A program made the translations under genes and the position numbers. Shown here piece by piece: positions 24,569 to 35,568 of a stretch of 64,000 nucleotides of DNA. Below the pieces are notes generated by a model. That model made no database searches, was not told the origin of the DNA, and saw only the letters and a program-made list of their open reading frames with translations. The stretch comes from Psychrobacter sp. APC 3281 (GTDB lineage Bacteria > Pseudomonadota > Gammaproteobacteria > Pseudomonadales > Moraxellaceae), in assembly GCF_030407815.1 (NCBI RefSeq), contig NZ_JASDCS010000005.1, positions 124,001 through 188,000 on the forward strand, written 5' to 3'. Each line of letters starts with the position of its first letter. The stretch's first letter is position 1.

Positions 24569-25287
24569 AGCCCTGTCACCTGACCTGCATTAACTTGGGT
24601 TTCTTTGCTAATAGGCGCTTGTACGCTGGTCTCACGCTGTAGCATGCCTGTCATCTCATCACAAAATAAGGCGCGCGAGTCATATAGTCGGCTCGATTTT
24701 GCTGTGAAATGATTGTATGCCAATACCGCAGGGATAGCCGCAAACAAACCCATGGCTGTGGCAATCAATGCTTCGGCGATGCCGGGAGCGACAGAGGCGA
24801 GGGTAGCTTGTTCAGTTTGAGACAGTCCCAAAAAGGCATTCATAATGCCCCACACTGTACCGAACAGTCCGATGTACGGAGCAACCGAGCCAATGCTGGC
24901 TAGCGTCGTCAGTCCTGACTCGAGCAATTGCTGCTGACGACCTAAGCCGACACGTAGCTTGCGTTCAACACCATCGATAATGTCGTCTTTAGGTTGACGT
25001 TTTTTATGCATTCTCAGATATTCTGAAAAGCCCACATAAAAAATCTGCTCAAGTCCTTGACGGTCAGGAGAGCCCTGAATGCCTTGGTATAGTTTGGCCA
25101 AGTCTTCGCCTGACCAAAACCAAGTCTCAAATTGTTGATCAAAGTTTTTGGCTGTACCAAGTCGAGCACTCATGCGAAAGATAATAACCCAGCTGAGCAA
25201 AGAGGCTAATAACAATAGTGCCATCACAATCTGCACCAATAGACTGGCTTGGGTAATAAGATCGACAATATTTAATGATTCAGGCAT
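24565..25287 (-). CDS. tolQ: Tol-Pal system motor subunit TolQ (ExbB family)
   Basis: 240 aa with three transmembrane helices (~15-35, ~135-155, ~165-190). The MotA/TolQ/ExbB signature is clear: LTTLASIGSVAPYIGLFGTV and APGIAEALIATAMGLFAAIP. First gene of the tol operon. The ybgC thioesterase gene often found upstream is absent. Confidence 0.95.
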   Translation of the reverse strand: MPESLNIVDLITQASLLVQIVMALLLLASLLSWVIIFRMSARLGTAKNFDQQFETWFWSGEDLAKLYQGIQGSPDRQGLEQIFYVGFSEYLRMHKKRQPKDDIIDGVERKLRVGLGRQQQLLESGLTTLASIGSVAPYIGLFGTVWGIMNAFLGLSQTEQATLASVAPGIAEALIATAMGLFAAIPAVLAYNHFTAKSSRLYDSRALFCDEMTGMLQRETSVQAPISKETQVNAGQVTGL

Positions 25288-25915
25288 GTAATGGACTCAC
25301 GAATAATTGATAACAGCTGGCTGGAATAGTCATATCCGAACCAGACAACCTCTAAACAAACACTATTTACTTTTTATTATTTAATATGCAGCTCGTTTCT
25401 TCACTAAAAATTTGTAACTGTGCTTAGAAAAATGCTGCAACAGTAAGTATCGCGATTTAGGTATCGGTATAATAACCCCCTAGTTTACTTCTAAATGAGA
25501 GAAAGGTCATTATTAATGTGTTAAACGACTATTTAGTTGGGCTGCTATTGATTCATTCAATAGTTAGTTGGATAACATGAATAATGACCGAGCAAATACT
25601 TACTACCTAAAACTCATGACTCAAACCGAATATTACCTTAATGACGAATAGAAAGTAGTTTTTCGAATAGCGTAGGGCAACATGGCTGTATGTGGCTTTT
25701 CATATGGCTTTTCTGACCAATAGTCTTGAAGTCTCTCAAAATCGCATTTTGTACGAGATAGACATTATCAACGATTGAGTTTGTAAGATAACTGGTCTAA
25801 TATGTTACGCTTTGTTACTACATTATTCTTATTGTGGCATCGTTATTTTTTCGCTGAGGTCATGTTTAATTTTAGGTAATGATGACTTTTTATTAGCCAG
25901 TCGGGGGCGACACTT
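25288..25915. other. Gene-free divergent region between tolQ and the AzgA-type permease
   Basis: No coding sequence supported. It holds the nested inverted-repeat element listed next and a weak RutR-like half site (TGACCAATAGTC, 25714-25725) that lacks correct spacing. Confidence 0.55.
25505..25589. repeat. 85-bp element with terminal inverted repeats and an internal hairpin
   Basis: Outer arms GGTCATTATT (25505-25514) and AATAATGACC (25580-25589) pair perfectly and continue imperfectly inward. Inside lies a perfect hairpin CTATTGA-ttcat-TCAATAG (25545-25563). It could be a miniature transposable element or a structured leader/small RNA; no T-run follows the outer stem, so a simple terminator is unlikely. 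Confidence 0.6.
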
Positions 25916-27211
25916 ATGAATGCAATTGAACGCTATTTTGGGATTAATGGTGAAAATACCACGATCAAAACAGAAATCATCGCTGGTATAACCACGTTCT
26001 TGACGATGGCTTATATTATCTTTGTCAACCCTAACGTCTTAGCCGATGCGGGTATGGATAAAGGGGCCGTATTTGTAGCGACCTGTATAGCAGCAGCAGT
26101 AGGTTGTTTCATCATGGGTATCTACGCCCGACTACCAGTTGCGCTGGCACCAGGTATGGGTCTTAATGCCTTCTTTACCTATGGTGTGGTGCTTGGTATG
26201 GGTTACGCATGGCAGACAGCGTTAGGTGCGGTGTTCTTGTCTGGTTGTATCTTCGTACTATTGAGTCTATTCAAGATTCGTGAAGCAATCATTAATGCCA
26301 TTCCAACGTCTCTCAAAAATGGCGTAGTCGCTGGTATTGGTGCGTTCTTAGCGTTTATCGCATTGCAAAGCGCAGGCATCATCGTCAATCATGATGCAAC
26401 CTTAGTTGGCCTTGGTGACATGACATCGTTTGGTCCTGTCATGGCTTCACTAGGTTTTGTCGTTATCATTGGCCTATCTTATAAGAGAGTCCCAGGTGCG
26501 GTAACCATTGGTATTTTATTGGTTGCACTGATTAGCTTATTAATGGGCTATACGCAGTTCACAGGTATCATCTCTTCACCGCCTTCTATTGCACCGACGC
26601 TTATGCAGTTAGACATTGCTGGTGCATTTGATGTGGGCATGATCAGTGTGATCTTTGCTTTCTTATTTGTCGATTTGTTTGATACTGCTGGTACCTTGAT
26701 TGCCACCACTAGCCAAGCAAAGCTAACTGACAAAGATGGCAATATCCCGAACATGGGCAAAGCACTACTCGCTGATTCAACAGCGACAGTAGCGGGTTCT
26801 TTATTGGGTACTTCATCGACGACCAGCTATATTGAGAGTATCTCTGGTATCGCCTCAGGTGGCCGTACAGGCTTAATGGCTGTTACGGTAGGTGTGCTAT
26901 TCCTATTCAGTATCTTCTTCTCGCCACTAGCAGGTATGATTCCAGCTTATGCAACGGCTGGCGCTATCTTTTATGTAGCCGTACTTATGATGGGTACCCT
27001 AAAGGACATTAATTGGAGCGACTTAACAGAGGCTGCACCAGTGGTCGTGGTATTGCTATTCACACCGCTTACATACTCTATCGCTGACGGTATCGCACTT
27101 GGTTTTATTACCTTTACGGCCGTAAAAGCAATTGCAGGCAAGTTTGCAGATATCAGTATCGCTGTTTGGATTTTGACTGCTATATTGTTGTTCAAGATTA
27201 TCTTCCTATAA
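25916..27211 (+). CDS. AzgA-type NCS2 purine permease (adenine/guanine/hypoxanthine)
   Basis: 431 aa, about 12-14 membrane helices. The N-terminus GINGENTTIKTEIIAGITTF and the segments LAPGMGLNAFFTY, FLFVDLFDTAGTLIATTSQA and LLGTSSTTSYIESISGIASG are characteristic of the AzgA/AdeP/GhxP branch of the NCS2 superfamily, H+ symporters for adenine or guanine/hypoxanthine. Which base is preferred cannot be told. Monocistronic with a strong terminator; it would supply guanine or hypoxanthine to guaD/xdh although it lies outside the main island. Confidence 0.9.
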   Translation: MNAIERYFGINGENTTIKTEIIAGITTFLTMAYIIFVNPNVLADAGMDKGAVFVATCIAAAVGCFIMGIYARLPVALAPGMGLNAFFTYGVVLGMGYAWQTALGAVFLSGCIFVLLSLFKIREAIINAIPTSLKNGVVAGIGAFLAFIALQSAGIIVNHDATLVGLGDMTSFGPVMASLGFVVIIGLSYKRVPGAVTIGILLVALISLLMGYTQFTGIISSPPSIAPTLMQLDIAGAFDVGMISVIFAFLFVDLFDTAGTLIATTSQAKLTDKDGNIPNMGKALLADSTATVAGSLLGTSSTTSYIESISGIASGGRTGLMAVTVGVLFLFSIFFSPLAGMIPAYATAGAIFYVAVLMMGTLKDINWSDLTEAAPVVVVLLFTPLTYSIADGIALGFITFTAVKAIAGKFADISIAVWILTAILLFKIIFL

Positions 27212-27246
27212 TGCAAAGTGTAGTAAGACATTAATAGTATCTTAAA

Positions 27247-27289
27247 CAAAAAACCCTCCTTATCAGCTGATGATAAGGAGGGTTTTTTT
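27247..27289. terminator. Terminator after the AzgA-type permease
   Basis: Stem AAACCCTCCTTATCA / TGATAAGGAGGGTTT (27251-27265 and 27271-27285), loop gctga, then T-run. Confidence 0.95.
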
Positions 27290-27959
27290 TGTCAGCATTA
27301 TAAGCCTATCGTCTTAATTTAAGCTCGGTATTCTTGGGGTTAAATGTTTAGTATTTCTGATACCAGTATTAAGTAGGGTGATGCCAAACTATGGGCAATA
27401 GTAAACAAAAAAACGTAACCAAAGCGTCATGGCCAATAAAGTGCTTGTAAGTTATTGTTATTTAGATATATATTAATTTATGAAAATAATAAATTTCGTT
27501 AGTTTGAAAAAAACTTTCGTGATATTATAGCCGAGTTAAGCGCATCACCTCAATCAACGCCGTAGAGGTTTTTCTTACAGTGAATTAGCATCATCAAAGA
27601 TGACAGATTTGTGATTATTAGAGCGATTTTTCGGTTCAATAAGTTCAATAAGGCGATATTTGGTCATCACACTCCTTTCACTACTAACAAGAAGAAGGCA
27701 CTAATGCCGCTTAGCTTTTCGTTGTTGCCTTTGTATTGTTAACGTAGCCCGTTTAACAGTCGAACGACCTACTTAACCGTCTCCAGCCTATGCTGGATTT
27801 TTAGTTTTGTGATGGCGCCGTTTGGTCTTTTGATTATTGCTGTGAATATCCGTCAATAACCCCTATTTTTTGATAGCGGTTATGAGCAGTTATACAGGAC
27901 GATCAGACTTCCTAAAGCACCATTTATTATGGTTTTTAAACGATAGTTATGGAGTTATT
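27290..27959. other. Gene-free region upstream of putA
   Basis: AT-rich, no coding sequence supported. A possible promoter (TTGAAA at 27504, 16-bp spacer, TATAGC at 27526) would give a leader of over 400 nt. An in-frame upstream ATG at 27870 exists but lacks a ribosome binding site. Confidence 0.4.
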
Positions 27960-30900
27960 ATGAACCCAGTAGACCAGTTTACCCCGCAAGAGCCGATCTT
28001 GTTTAATCCTGTTGATATGCTGTCGCCTGAGTATCTCGCCCAGTCAGCAGAAGCGCTAAATAAGCGTATTTCGCCGCTATATAGCGCCGATGAAGAACGT
28101 TGGTTGTCTGAGTTATTGCCACTTGCCAAACCCAGTATAGAAGAACGCGATGCTGCTGCTGAGCAAACGCGCAAACTGGTCGAGCACGTACGTAATGATG
28201 GTAAAGCCGTCAAGATGGTTGATTCATTATTGCTGGAGTATAGCCTTGATACCCAAGAAGGTATCTTGCTAATGAGCTTGGCAGAAGCCTTGATTCGTGT
28301 GCCAGACAACTATACGGCTGATGCATTGATTCATGACAAAATGAGTGTGGCTGACTGGAAAAAGCACATTAAAAATGACAATGGCTTTATGGTCAATGCC
28401 TCTACTTGGGGCATGATGATGACTGGTCGCGTTGTCAGTATTGACAGCAGCACCACTGCATCAGGTTTCTTGGATCGCATGACTAAGAAGATGGGTGAGC
28501 CTGTCATTCGTAGTGCGATGCAAAAAGCCATGCGTATCATGGGCCATCAGTTTGTATTGGGCGAAACCATCGAAGACGCCAATAAAAACAGCCAGCCATA
28601 TCGTAATAGAGGCTATACCTATTCATTTGATATGTTGGGTGAAGCGGCGATCACGCATAAAGATGCTGAAAAATACTTCAACGACTATCTACATGCGATC
28701 AGAGCTACGGCGAACGTAAAAGTTAAAGAAGGCATGCCAAAGCCGTCAGTGTCTATCAAATTATCAGCACTGCATCCTCGCTATGAAGCCACGCAAGAAG
28801 CACAAGTAATGGGCTTATTGCGTCAGCGCTGCCTACTATTGATTGAAGCGGCACGTGAAGTCAATGTCGATATCAGTATTGATGCTGAAGAAGCAGATCG
28901 CCTTGAGATTTCTCTAAAACTGTTTGAGTCTTTGTACCGTGATAATTTAACGGCGGACTGGGATGGTTTAGGTATCGTTGTACAAGGGTACTCTAAACGC
29001 GCTATCGCTGTATTGGCATGGCTTGCTCGTTTGTCTACTGAAGTCGGTGATCGTATTCCAGTACGTCTAGTAAAAGGCGCTTACTGGGATACTGAGATCA
29101 AACTTGCTCAGCAAAAAGGTCTATCAGGCTATCCAGTTTGGACACGTAAAGAAGGTACGGATACTGCATATCTTGCTTGTGCGCGCTTCTTATTGTCAGA
29201 CCATCTGCGCGGGCTAATCTGGCCACAGTTTGCGACGCATAATGCGCATACACTGTCATCAATCATGACCATGAGTGCACATAGAGACTTTGAGTTCCAA
29301 CGTCTGCATGGTATGGGTGATGCGCTTTATGATCATATTTTGCAAGCTTATGAGATTCCTGTACGTATTTATGCGCCAGTAGGTGCACATAAGGACTTGC
29401 TACCGTACTTGGTACGCCGCTTGCTTGAGAACGGTGCCAACAGCTCGTTTGTTCATCAGTTGCTAGACAAGTCTTACCCAATCGAAAAGCTAACAGTGCA
29501 TCCATATGACAAGCTGCTTGGTAATGCAACATTGCACAATCCAGACATCCCGTTACCGTTAGAGATTTACGGTGAACGTCGTGCAAGTTTTGGCCCTAAT
29601 ATCTTTGTAGAGTCACAATGGCTACCGTTCAAGTCAGCTATTGATAGCCATCTACACAAAACATGGTCAGCAACCTCTATCATTAATGGTAAAGCTGTTG
29701 ATACTTACGAAGTAGATGGTCAAACGAATCAACTTGATACGCAAACTGTACTTGCGCCTTGGAACCATGAAGTTAGTGCTGGTAAAGTAACTTGTGCCAA
29801 CGCTGAAGTAGCTCGCCAAGCGATTGACGTTGCTGTTGCTGGTCAAGATGTATGGAAAAATGTACCAGCTGCTAAGCGTGCTGAGATATTACGCAAGATT
29901 GCTGAGCTATACGAAGAGAACTACGCTGAGCTAATGGCACTATGCCAAGTTGAAGCGGGTAAAACCATGCAAGATGGCATCGATGAAATCAAAGAAGCCG
30001 TTGATTTCTGTCGTTTCTACGCTGACGAAGCAGAGCGCCTAGATGATGTCGTGCATGAGTTTACAGACTTGGCTGGTAAGCAGTCTCGTCAAGTGTATAA
30101 AGCACGTGGCACTTTCGTTTGTATCAGTCCATGGAACTTCCCATTGGCTATCTATACGGGACAGATTGTAGCTGCACTTGCTGCAGGTAACACCGTAGTA
30201 GCGAAACCTGCTGAACAAACCAGTTTGGTAGCTCACTTTGGTGCCCAGTTGATGTATCAAGCGGGTATACCTGCAGAAGCATTGCAATTGGTCATTGGCG
30301 CAGGCGACGTAGGTGGTGCTTTGACGGCGGCTGACAATATCGCAGGGGTGATATTTACCGGTTCGACTCAAACAGCCCAACGTATCAACCAAAGCTTAAA
30401 TGATCATGCACAAACCAGTGGCGAGTTGCCGGTCTTTATCGCTGAGACTGGCGGTCAAAACGCAATGATCGTTGATTCAACAGCACTGCCAGAGCAAGTC
30501 GTTAGAGATGCGGTACTATCAGCATTTGGTTCAGCAGGTCAGCGTTGTTCAGCTTGTCGCATATTGTGTGTGCAAGAAGAGATGGCGGATGATTTAATCG
30601 AGCTATTGCAAGGTAATATGGCTGAGCTGTCTGTAGGTAATCCTCTATATGCTGCCACAGATGTAGGTCCAGTAATTGATGCAGATGCTAAGCATGGTTT
30701 AGAGGCGCACATCGAACGTATGAGTGCTGAGCCTACTGCTACTATCTTGGCACAGACACCAATGAGTGCCAGCTCAGTTGTCAGTCAAGAGAAGTCTACC
30801 TTTGTATTGCCAACCGCAATCGAAGTGAAGAGCATCGATGTGATCGGTGGTGAGCACTTTGGTCCAATTCTACACGTACTGCGTTACCAAGCACGTGATT

Positions 30901-31223
30901 TGAATAAGCTGATTGATGCCATTAACAACACAGGCTTCGGTTTGACGTTAGGTATCCATAGCCGTATCGAAAATACCGTTGAGCACATTGAGCGTCGTGC
31001 CTTTGTCGGTAACACTTACATCAACCGTAACCAAATCGGCGCGGTCGTAAACGTACAGCCATTCGGTGGTTGTGGTCTATCAGGTACTGGCCCTAAAGCT
31101 GGTGGCCCGCACTATGTCGCGCGTCTGATGCAACTTAGCTCAGAAACAGTCAACGCTGAACAGTCAGCTGCTCATATGACAGCGACCGAAACCCAAACTA
31201 CCACTCAAACAGAACTCGCATAA
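27960..31223 (+). CDS. putA: Bifunctional proline dehydrogenase / P5C dehydrogenase PutA (catalytic core)
   Basis: 1087 aa from the ATG at 27960, chosen because GGAG lies five bases before it; the frame is open to 27870. It oxidises proline to glutamate. The FAD-dependent proline dehydrogenase barrel occupies roughly residues 50-530 (DAEEADRLEISL, RLVKGAYWDTEIK, RIYAPVGAHKDLLPYLVRRL). The P5C dehydrogenase follows, with catalytic Glu in AETGGQNA and nucleophile Cys in GSAGQRCSACR. There is no N-terminal ribbon-helix-helix domain, so it should not autoregulate as E. coli PutA does. It ends with a Thr/Gln-rich tail; the ALDH-like C-terminal domain of type B PutA is missing here and encoded by the next gene. 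Confidence 0.95.
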   Translation: MNPVDQFTPQEPILFNPVDMLSPEYLAQSAEALNKRISPLYSADEERWLSELLPLAKPSIEERDAAAEQTRKLVEHVRNDGKAVKMVDSLLLEYSLDTQEGILLMSLAEALIRVPDNYTADALIHDKMSVADWKKHIKNDNGFMVNASTWGMMMTGRVVSIDSSTTASGFLDRMTKKMGEPVIRSAMQKAMRIMGHQFVLGETIEDANKNSQPYRNRGYTYSFDMLGEAAITHKDAEKYFNDYLHAIRATANVKVKEGMPKPSVSIKLSALHPRYEATQEAQVMGLLRQRCLLLIEAAREVNVDISIDAEEADRLEISLKLFESLYRDNLTADWDGLGIVVQGYSKRAIAVLAWLARLSTEVGDRIPVRLVKGAYWDTEIKLAQQKGLSGYPVWTRKEGTDTAYLACARFLLSDHLRGLIWPQFATHNAHTLSSIMTMSAHRDFEFQRLHGMGDALYDHILQAYEIPVRIYAPVGAHKDLLPYLVRRLLENGANSSFVHQLLDKSYPIEKLTVHPYDKLLGNATLHNPDIPLPLEIYGERRASFGPNIFVESQWLPFKSAIDSHLHKTWSATSIINGKAVDTYEVDGQTNQLDTQTVLAPWNHEVSAGKVTCANAEVARQAIDVAVAGQDVWKNVPAAKRAEILRKIAELYEENYAELMALCQVEAGKTMQDGIDEIKEAVDFCRFYADEAERLDDVVHEFTDLAGKQSRQVYKARGTFVCISPWNFPLAIYTGQIVAALAAGNTVVAKPAEQTSLVAHFGAQLMYQAGIPAEALQLVIGAGDVGGALTAADNIAGVIFTGSTQTAQRINQSLNDHAQTSGELPVFIAETGGQNAMIVDSTALPEQVVRDAVLSAFGSAGQRCSACRILCVQEEMADDLIELLQGNMAELSVGNPLYAATDVGPVIDADAKHGLEAHIERMSAEPTATILAQTPMSASSVVSQEKSTFVLPTAIEVKSIDVIGGEHFGPILHVLRYQARDLNKLIDAINNTGFGLTLGIHSRIENTVEHIERRAFVGNTYINRNQIGAVVNVQPFGGCGLSGTGPKAGGPHYVARLMQLSSETVNAEQSAAHMTATETQTTTQTELA

Positions 31224-31234
31224 GGAGTAGCAAC

Positions 31235-31927
31235 ATGGCGACTGAATTCAAAAAAAATCATGCCCAGGTTTGTGAATCTTGGCGACTACTTGGCGCGGTC
31301 AATCGCGCAACGTATCTACAAGCAGCCATTCCAAAACTGGCATTGCTCACTGGTGATGCCAATAAAGCAAAGCGTTTATTCAACCATTTGTTGAGCGCTG
31401 CGCCTAGCTTGGATGAGATGCATCGTATGACAGGGGCAACAGGCGAGTCCAATGACTTGTATGTGACTGGTCGTGGTAAGACGATGGTCATCGGTGGCGA
31501 AACTGCTAGAGCCATGGCAGTATTAGGTCAGCTTATCGCGGCACTCCTAACAGGTAATGAAGTTATATTGCATTGCCCAAGCCAAGATGAGATGTGTAAT
31601 GAAGCTGCTAAGATACTGCACGACACAGGTATCAGCGAAGATGTATTGAGTGTGGCTAACGATTCGCAAACAGTCACACTTTTATATATCGATCGTCTAG
31701 CACAGGTGGCTGTCTCTGGTAGCCGCAGCGAAGTGCAAGCCATCAGTCAAGAGCTTGCCAATACTGACGGTATTTTGACACAGGTTATCAGTGTCACTGA
31801 TATGGAAGGCTTGTCAGAAATGCTAACGCCTGATTATCTGCATCGTTTTGTCACTGAGCGAGTCAAGACTATCAATACCACAGCAATCGGTGGTAACGCG
31901 AGCTTGCTTGAGCTTGGTACAGAGTAG
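31235..31927 (+). CDS. Stand-alone homologue of the PutA type B C-terminal domain
   Basis: 230 aa. It aligns with the last ~200 residues of long PutA proteins: TGATGESNDLYVTGRGKTMV matches GPTGERNTWTLLPRERVL of E. coli PutA, LGQLIAALLTGNEVIL matches LAAVLAVGSQVLW, and the end VKTINTTAIGGNASLLELG matches LSVNTAAAGGNASLMTIG. In type B PutA this inactive ALDH-like domain caps the aldehyde dehydrogenase site and helps substrate channelling. Here it starts 11 bases after putA, in another frame, behind an AAGGAG ribosome binding site. It is therefore a genuine separate gene, not a simple frameshift artefact, and probably acts in trans on PutA. Confidence 0.82.
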   Translation: MATEFKKNHAQVCESWRLLGAVNRATYLQAAIPKLALLTGDANKAKRLFNHLLSAAPSLDEMHRMTGATGESNDLYVTGRGKTMVIGGETARAMAVLGQLIAALLTGNEVILHCPSQDEMCNEAAKILHDTGISEDVLSVANDSQTVTLLYIDRLAQVAVSGSRSEVQAISQELANTDGILTQVISVTDMEGLSEMLTPDYLHRFVTERVKTINTTAIGGNASLLELGTE

Positions 31928-32040
31928 AGTCAATGCATTAATTACGAATCCGCTTAGCCTTTATATCAATTCTCATAAAGGCTAAGCGGTGTTTGGTAAC
32001 GCTATAACTACCAAACTATTAACTGCATAAGATGTATAAG

Positions 32041-32082
32041 AAAAAACCGCTATCTGAGTAATTATCAGATAGCGGTTTTTTT
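32041..32082. terminator. Terminator between the putA operon and roxA
   Basis: Stem CCGCTATCTGA / TCAGATAGCGG (32047-32057 and 32065-32075), six A before and seven T after; bidirectional for the converging roxA gene. Confidence 0.95.
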
Positions 32083-32118
32083 GTTTATGCTGTTTAACTG
32101 AAGCCTGATGACAGGATG

Positions 32119-33303
32119 TTATTCAGCAATATCAACCCATACCCAACCGTTTTCTAGCCATTCGCTCAAATCATCTGCATCAACATCGGTGACGTCGCTA
32201 TGTTGTAATGCTTCACCATTGGCCAAGCGTACTAGTACTGCTATCGCCGATTCATCAATCCCATCGATACGTTGACCATTGGCATACAGCACGGTGCCAT
32301 CAGTGGTCTGGCTATAGAGTAGGCGATTGCTATAGTCCGCCTGTAATGTGGCCCCTTCTGATAGGGCCTGTATTAGCTCATCGGTATCTAACGTCTCTTC
32401 TGGCATCAGCGCATCATATTGGCGTTTACTAACCACTTCAGAAACTGCTTGGCGAATCATATCATCACCGCGATCAGATTGTAGCATCTCTAGCAATTGC
32501 GCCTTAATAGCCGCAATACTATCTGCTTGCAATTCACCTGACGCTTGTAGTGCTTGCGGTAGTAGCATCGGGATAAACAACTTGCTGTCATTGGTCGCAA
32601 TGTCAGCCACGCTATCGATGATTTGCATCAGGTTTGGACGGCGGCAACCAAACGAGAAAGTCAGACAGTCGTCTTGTGCCACACCGAAATGTGATAATTT
32701 AGGCGGTACATAAAGGACATCACCTGCTTCTAGTATCTCATCAAAAACAAGCTCGCCCATGTCGTCAAATAAACGAAGCGGCTCATCAGCAACAAACTCT
32801 GTCTGGTCATCACAGAATTTACCTAACTGCCAACGTCTAGAGCCATAGCCTTGTGCCAAAAACACATCGTAGTCGTCATAATGCTTACCTACCGACCCAC
32901 CTGCTGGCGCGTAAGAAACCATGATGTCATCGCGCTGCCACTGCGGAATAAAGTCAAATGCTTGCCACAACTGACCAAGCTCTGGTGACCATTGTTCAAG
33001 ATTCTGCACCAATACGGTCCATTGCTCTGGCAAGTTTTCAAAATCAGTTTCATTCAGTGGGCTTTTTTTGAGTTGCCACTGTGCCTGACCTTCTTTTTTA
33101 CTGGCTGCTTGAGTCAGCAGTCTTGCGCTAGCATCTTCTTCAAGCGCAAGACCAATCATGTCATCTGGCTCAAACATATCAACTAGCTGCGGCAACCCTT
33201 GCTTGATAAGCAGTGGCTTCTTTTGCCAATATTCAGATAAGAATTGCTCAGGCGTGATAGAGTCGGGTAAACAAAGAGGGATAGAGGTCATTGATAAATC
33301 CAT
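32119..33303 (-). CDS. roxA: JmjC/cupin ribosomal oxygenase RoxA (50S uL16 arginine hydroxylase)
   Basis: 394 aa from the ATG at 33303; the open frame extends to 33555, but that extension overlaps a divergent lipoprotein gene and its residues are not family-like. The alternative ATG at 33291 gives MTSIPLCLPD. RoxA (YcfD) is an Fe(II)/2-oxoglutarate oxygenase that hydroxylates an Arg of ribosomal protein uL16. The JmjC metal motif is visible as GKHYDDYDVF (His-x-Asp), with the second His in VPPKLSHFGVA. The N-terminal EYWQKKPLLIKQGL and the C-terminal winged-helix-like VLYANGQRID region match the family. Confidence 0.85.
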   Translation of the reverse strand: MDLSMTSIPLCLPDSITPEQFLSEYWQKKPLLIKQGLPQLVDMFEPDDMIGLALEEDASARLLTQAASKKEGQAQWQLKKSPLNETDFENLPEQWTVLVQNLEQWSPELGQLWQAFDFIPQWQRDDIMVSYAPAGGSVGKHYDDYDVFLAQGYGSRRWQLGKFCDDQTEFVADEPLRLFDDMGELVFDEILEAGDVLYVPPKLSHFGVAQDDCLTFSFGCRRPNLMQIIDSVADIATNDSKLFIPMLLPQALQASGELQADSIAAIKAQLLEMLQSDRGDDMIRQAVSEVVSKRQYDALMPEETLDTDELIQALSEGATLQADYSNRLLYSQTTDGTVLYANGQRIDGIDESAIAVLVRLANGEALQHSDVTDVDADDLSEWLENGWVWVDIAE

Positions 33304-33481
33304 ATTTTGGCGGTGTACAAGATTAATAATAAGGGATGCTTTATAGGAAGGTTTTAATAGTTTAAGATTGTCATCTATTTGATGTCTATTATTTTGGTGA
33401 CGTTTATATAGTACATATAAGCAATCACGATTATCAAAATAATAGCTGTCATCAGAGCATCCACTCAATCGTAGGAACGTT

Positions 33482-33667
33482 ATGAAAAAGCTGCATTTTG
33501 TTGTCATCATCGCTAGCGTGTTTTTGCTACAAGCCTGTGTCCATAAAATCGTCACAGTACCCGCAAAAATCGCTTATAAAACTACCAAAGGTGTGGTCAA
33601 AGGAACCGTTGCTGTGGGTAAAGCCATCATACCGGGTGACAGTGATGACGATGATGATAAAAAATAA
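33482..33667 (+). CDS. Small lipoprotein, 61 aa
   Basis: Signal peptide MKKLHFVVIIASVFLLQAC with lipobox LLQAC (Cys19). The mature part is a short, basic, Val/Lys-rich helix-forming segment (KIAYKTTKGVVKGTVAVGKA) and an acidic end DSDDDDDKK. TAGGAA precedes the ATG. Similar tiny lipoproteins are widespread in Moraxellaceae; the function is unknown. It is divergent to roxA. Confidence 0.75.
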   Translation: MKKLHFVVIIASVFLLQACVHKIVTVPAKIAYKTTKGVVKGTVAVGKAIIPGDSDDDDDKK

Positions 33668-33728
33668 AACCTTACTTATCGACTACGGGTTTTGAATCAA
33701 AACCAATCATAGCGTTCAAAGTAAGGTT
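33668..33728. repeat. Nested inverted repeats after the lipoprotein gene
   Basis: Outer arms AACCTTACTT (33668-33677) and AAGTAAGGTT (33719-33728) enclose a perfect hairpin GGTTTT-gaatc-AAAACC (33688-33704). A second hairpin GTAGGAGCG / CGCTCCTAC lies at 33789-33822, before the purB end. They probably separate the converging lipoprotein and purB transcripts, although T-runs are poor. Confidence 0.6.
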
Positions 33729-33864
33729 ACTATTTATTCAGATAATAGCTATTAAGATAACAACTGAATAAGATAAAAGTGCTATCAAGTAGGAGCGAGT
33801 AAATAATACTAGGCGCTCCTACCTTTCTAGTCCGATCTTATTATCAGTATGCCCTTATCAGTTA

Positions 33865-35568
<1,704 letters not shown>

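Noticed and set aside
25714-25727. Half-match to the RutR-like operator upstream of the AzgA-type permease (TGACCAATAGTCTT)
   Set aside because: The two half sites are one base closer than in the three good operators and the right half is imperfect; a chance match is likely.
27870-27959. 30-codon N-terminal extension of putA
   Set aside because: Not a ribbon-helix-helix domain and no ribosome binding site at 27870; GGAG precedes the ATG at 27960.
31224-31234. Sequencing frameshift joining putA and the downstream C-terminal-domain gene
   Set aside because: A stop codon, an AAGGAG and an ATG lie between them and putA ends with an extra tail, so a single-base error would not give a normal fused protein. 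Still worth checking in relatives.
33304-33555. Upstream extension of the roxA frame
   Set aside because: Not family-like in sequence and overlaps the divergent lipoprotein gene at 33482; the start near 33303 fits RoxA homologues.
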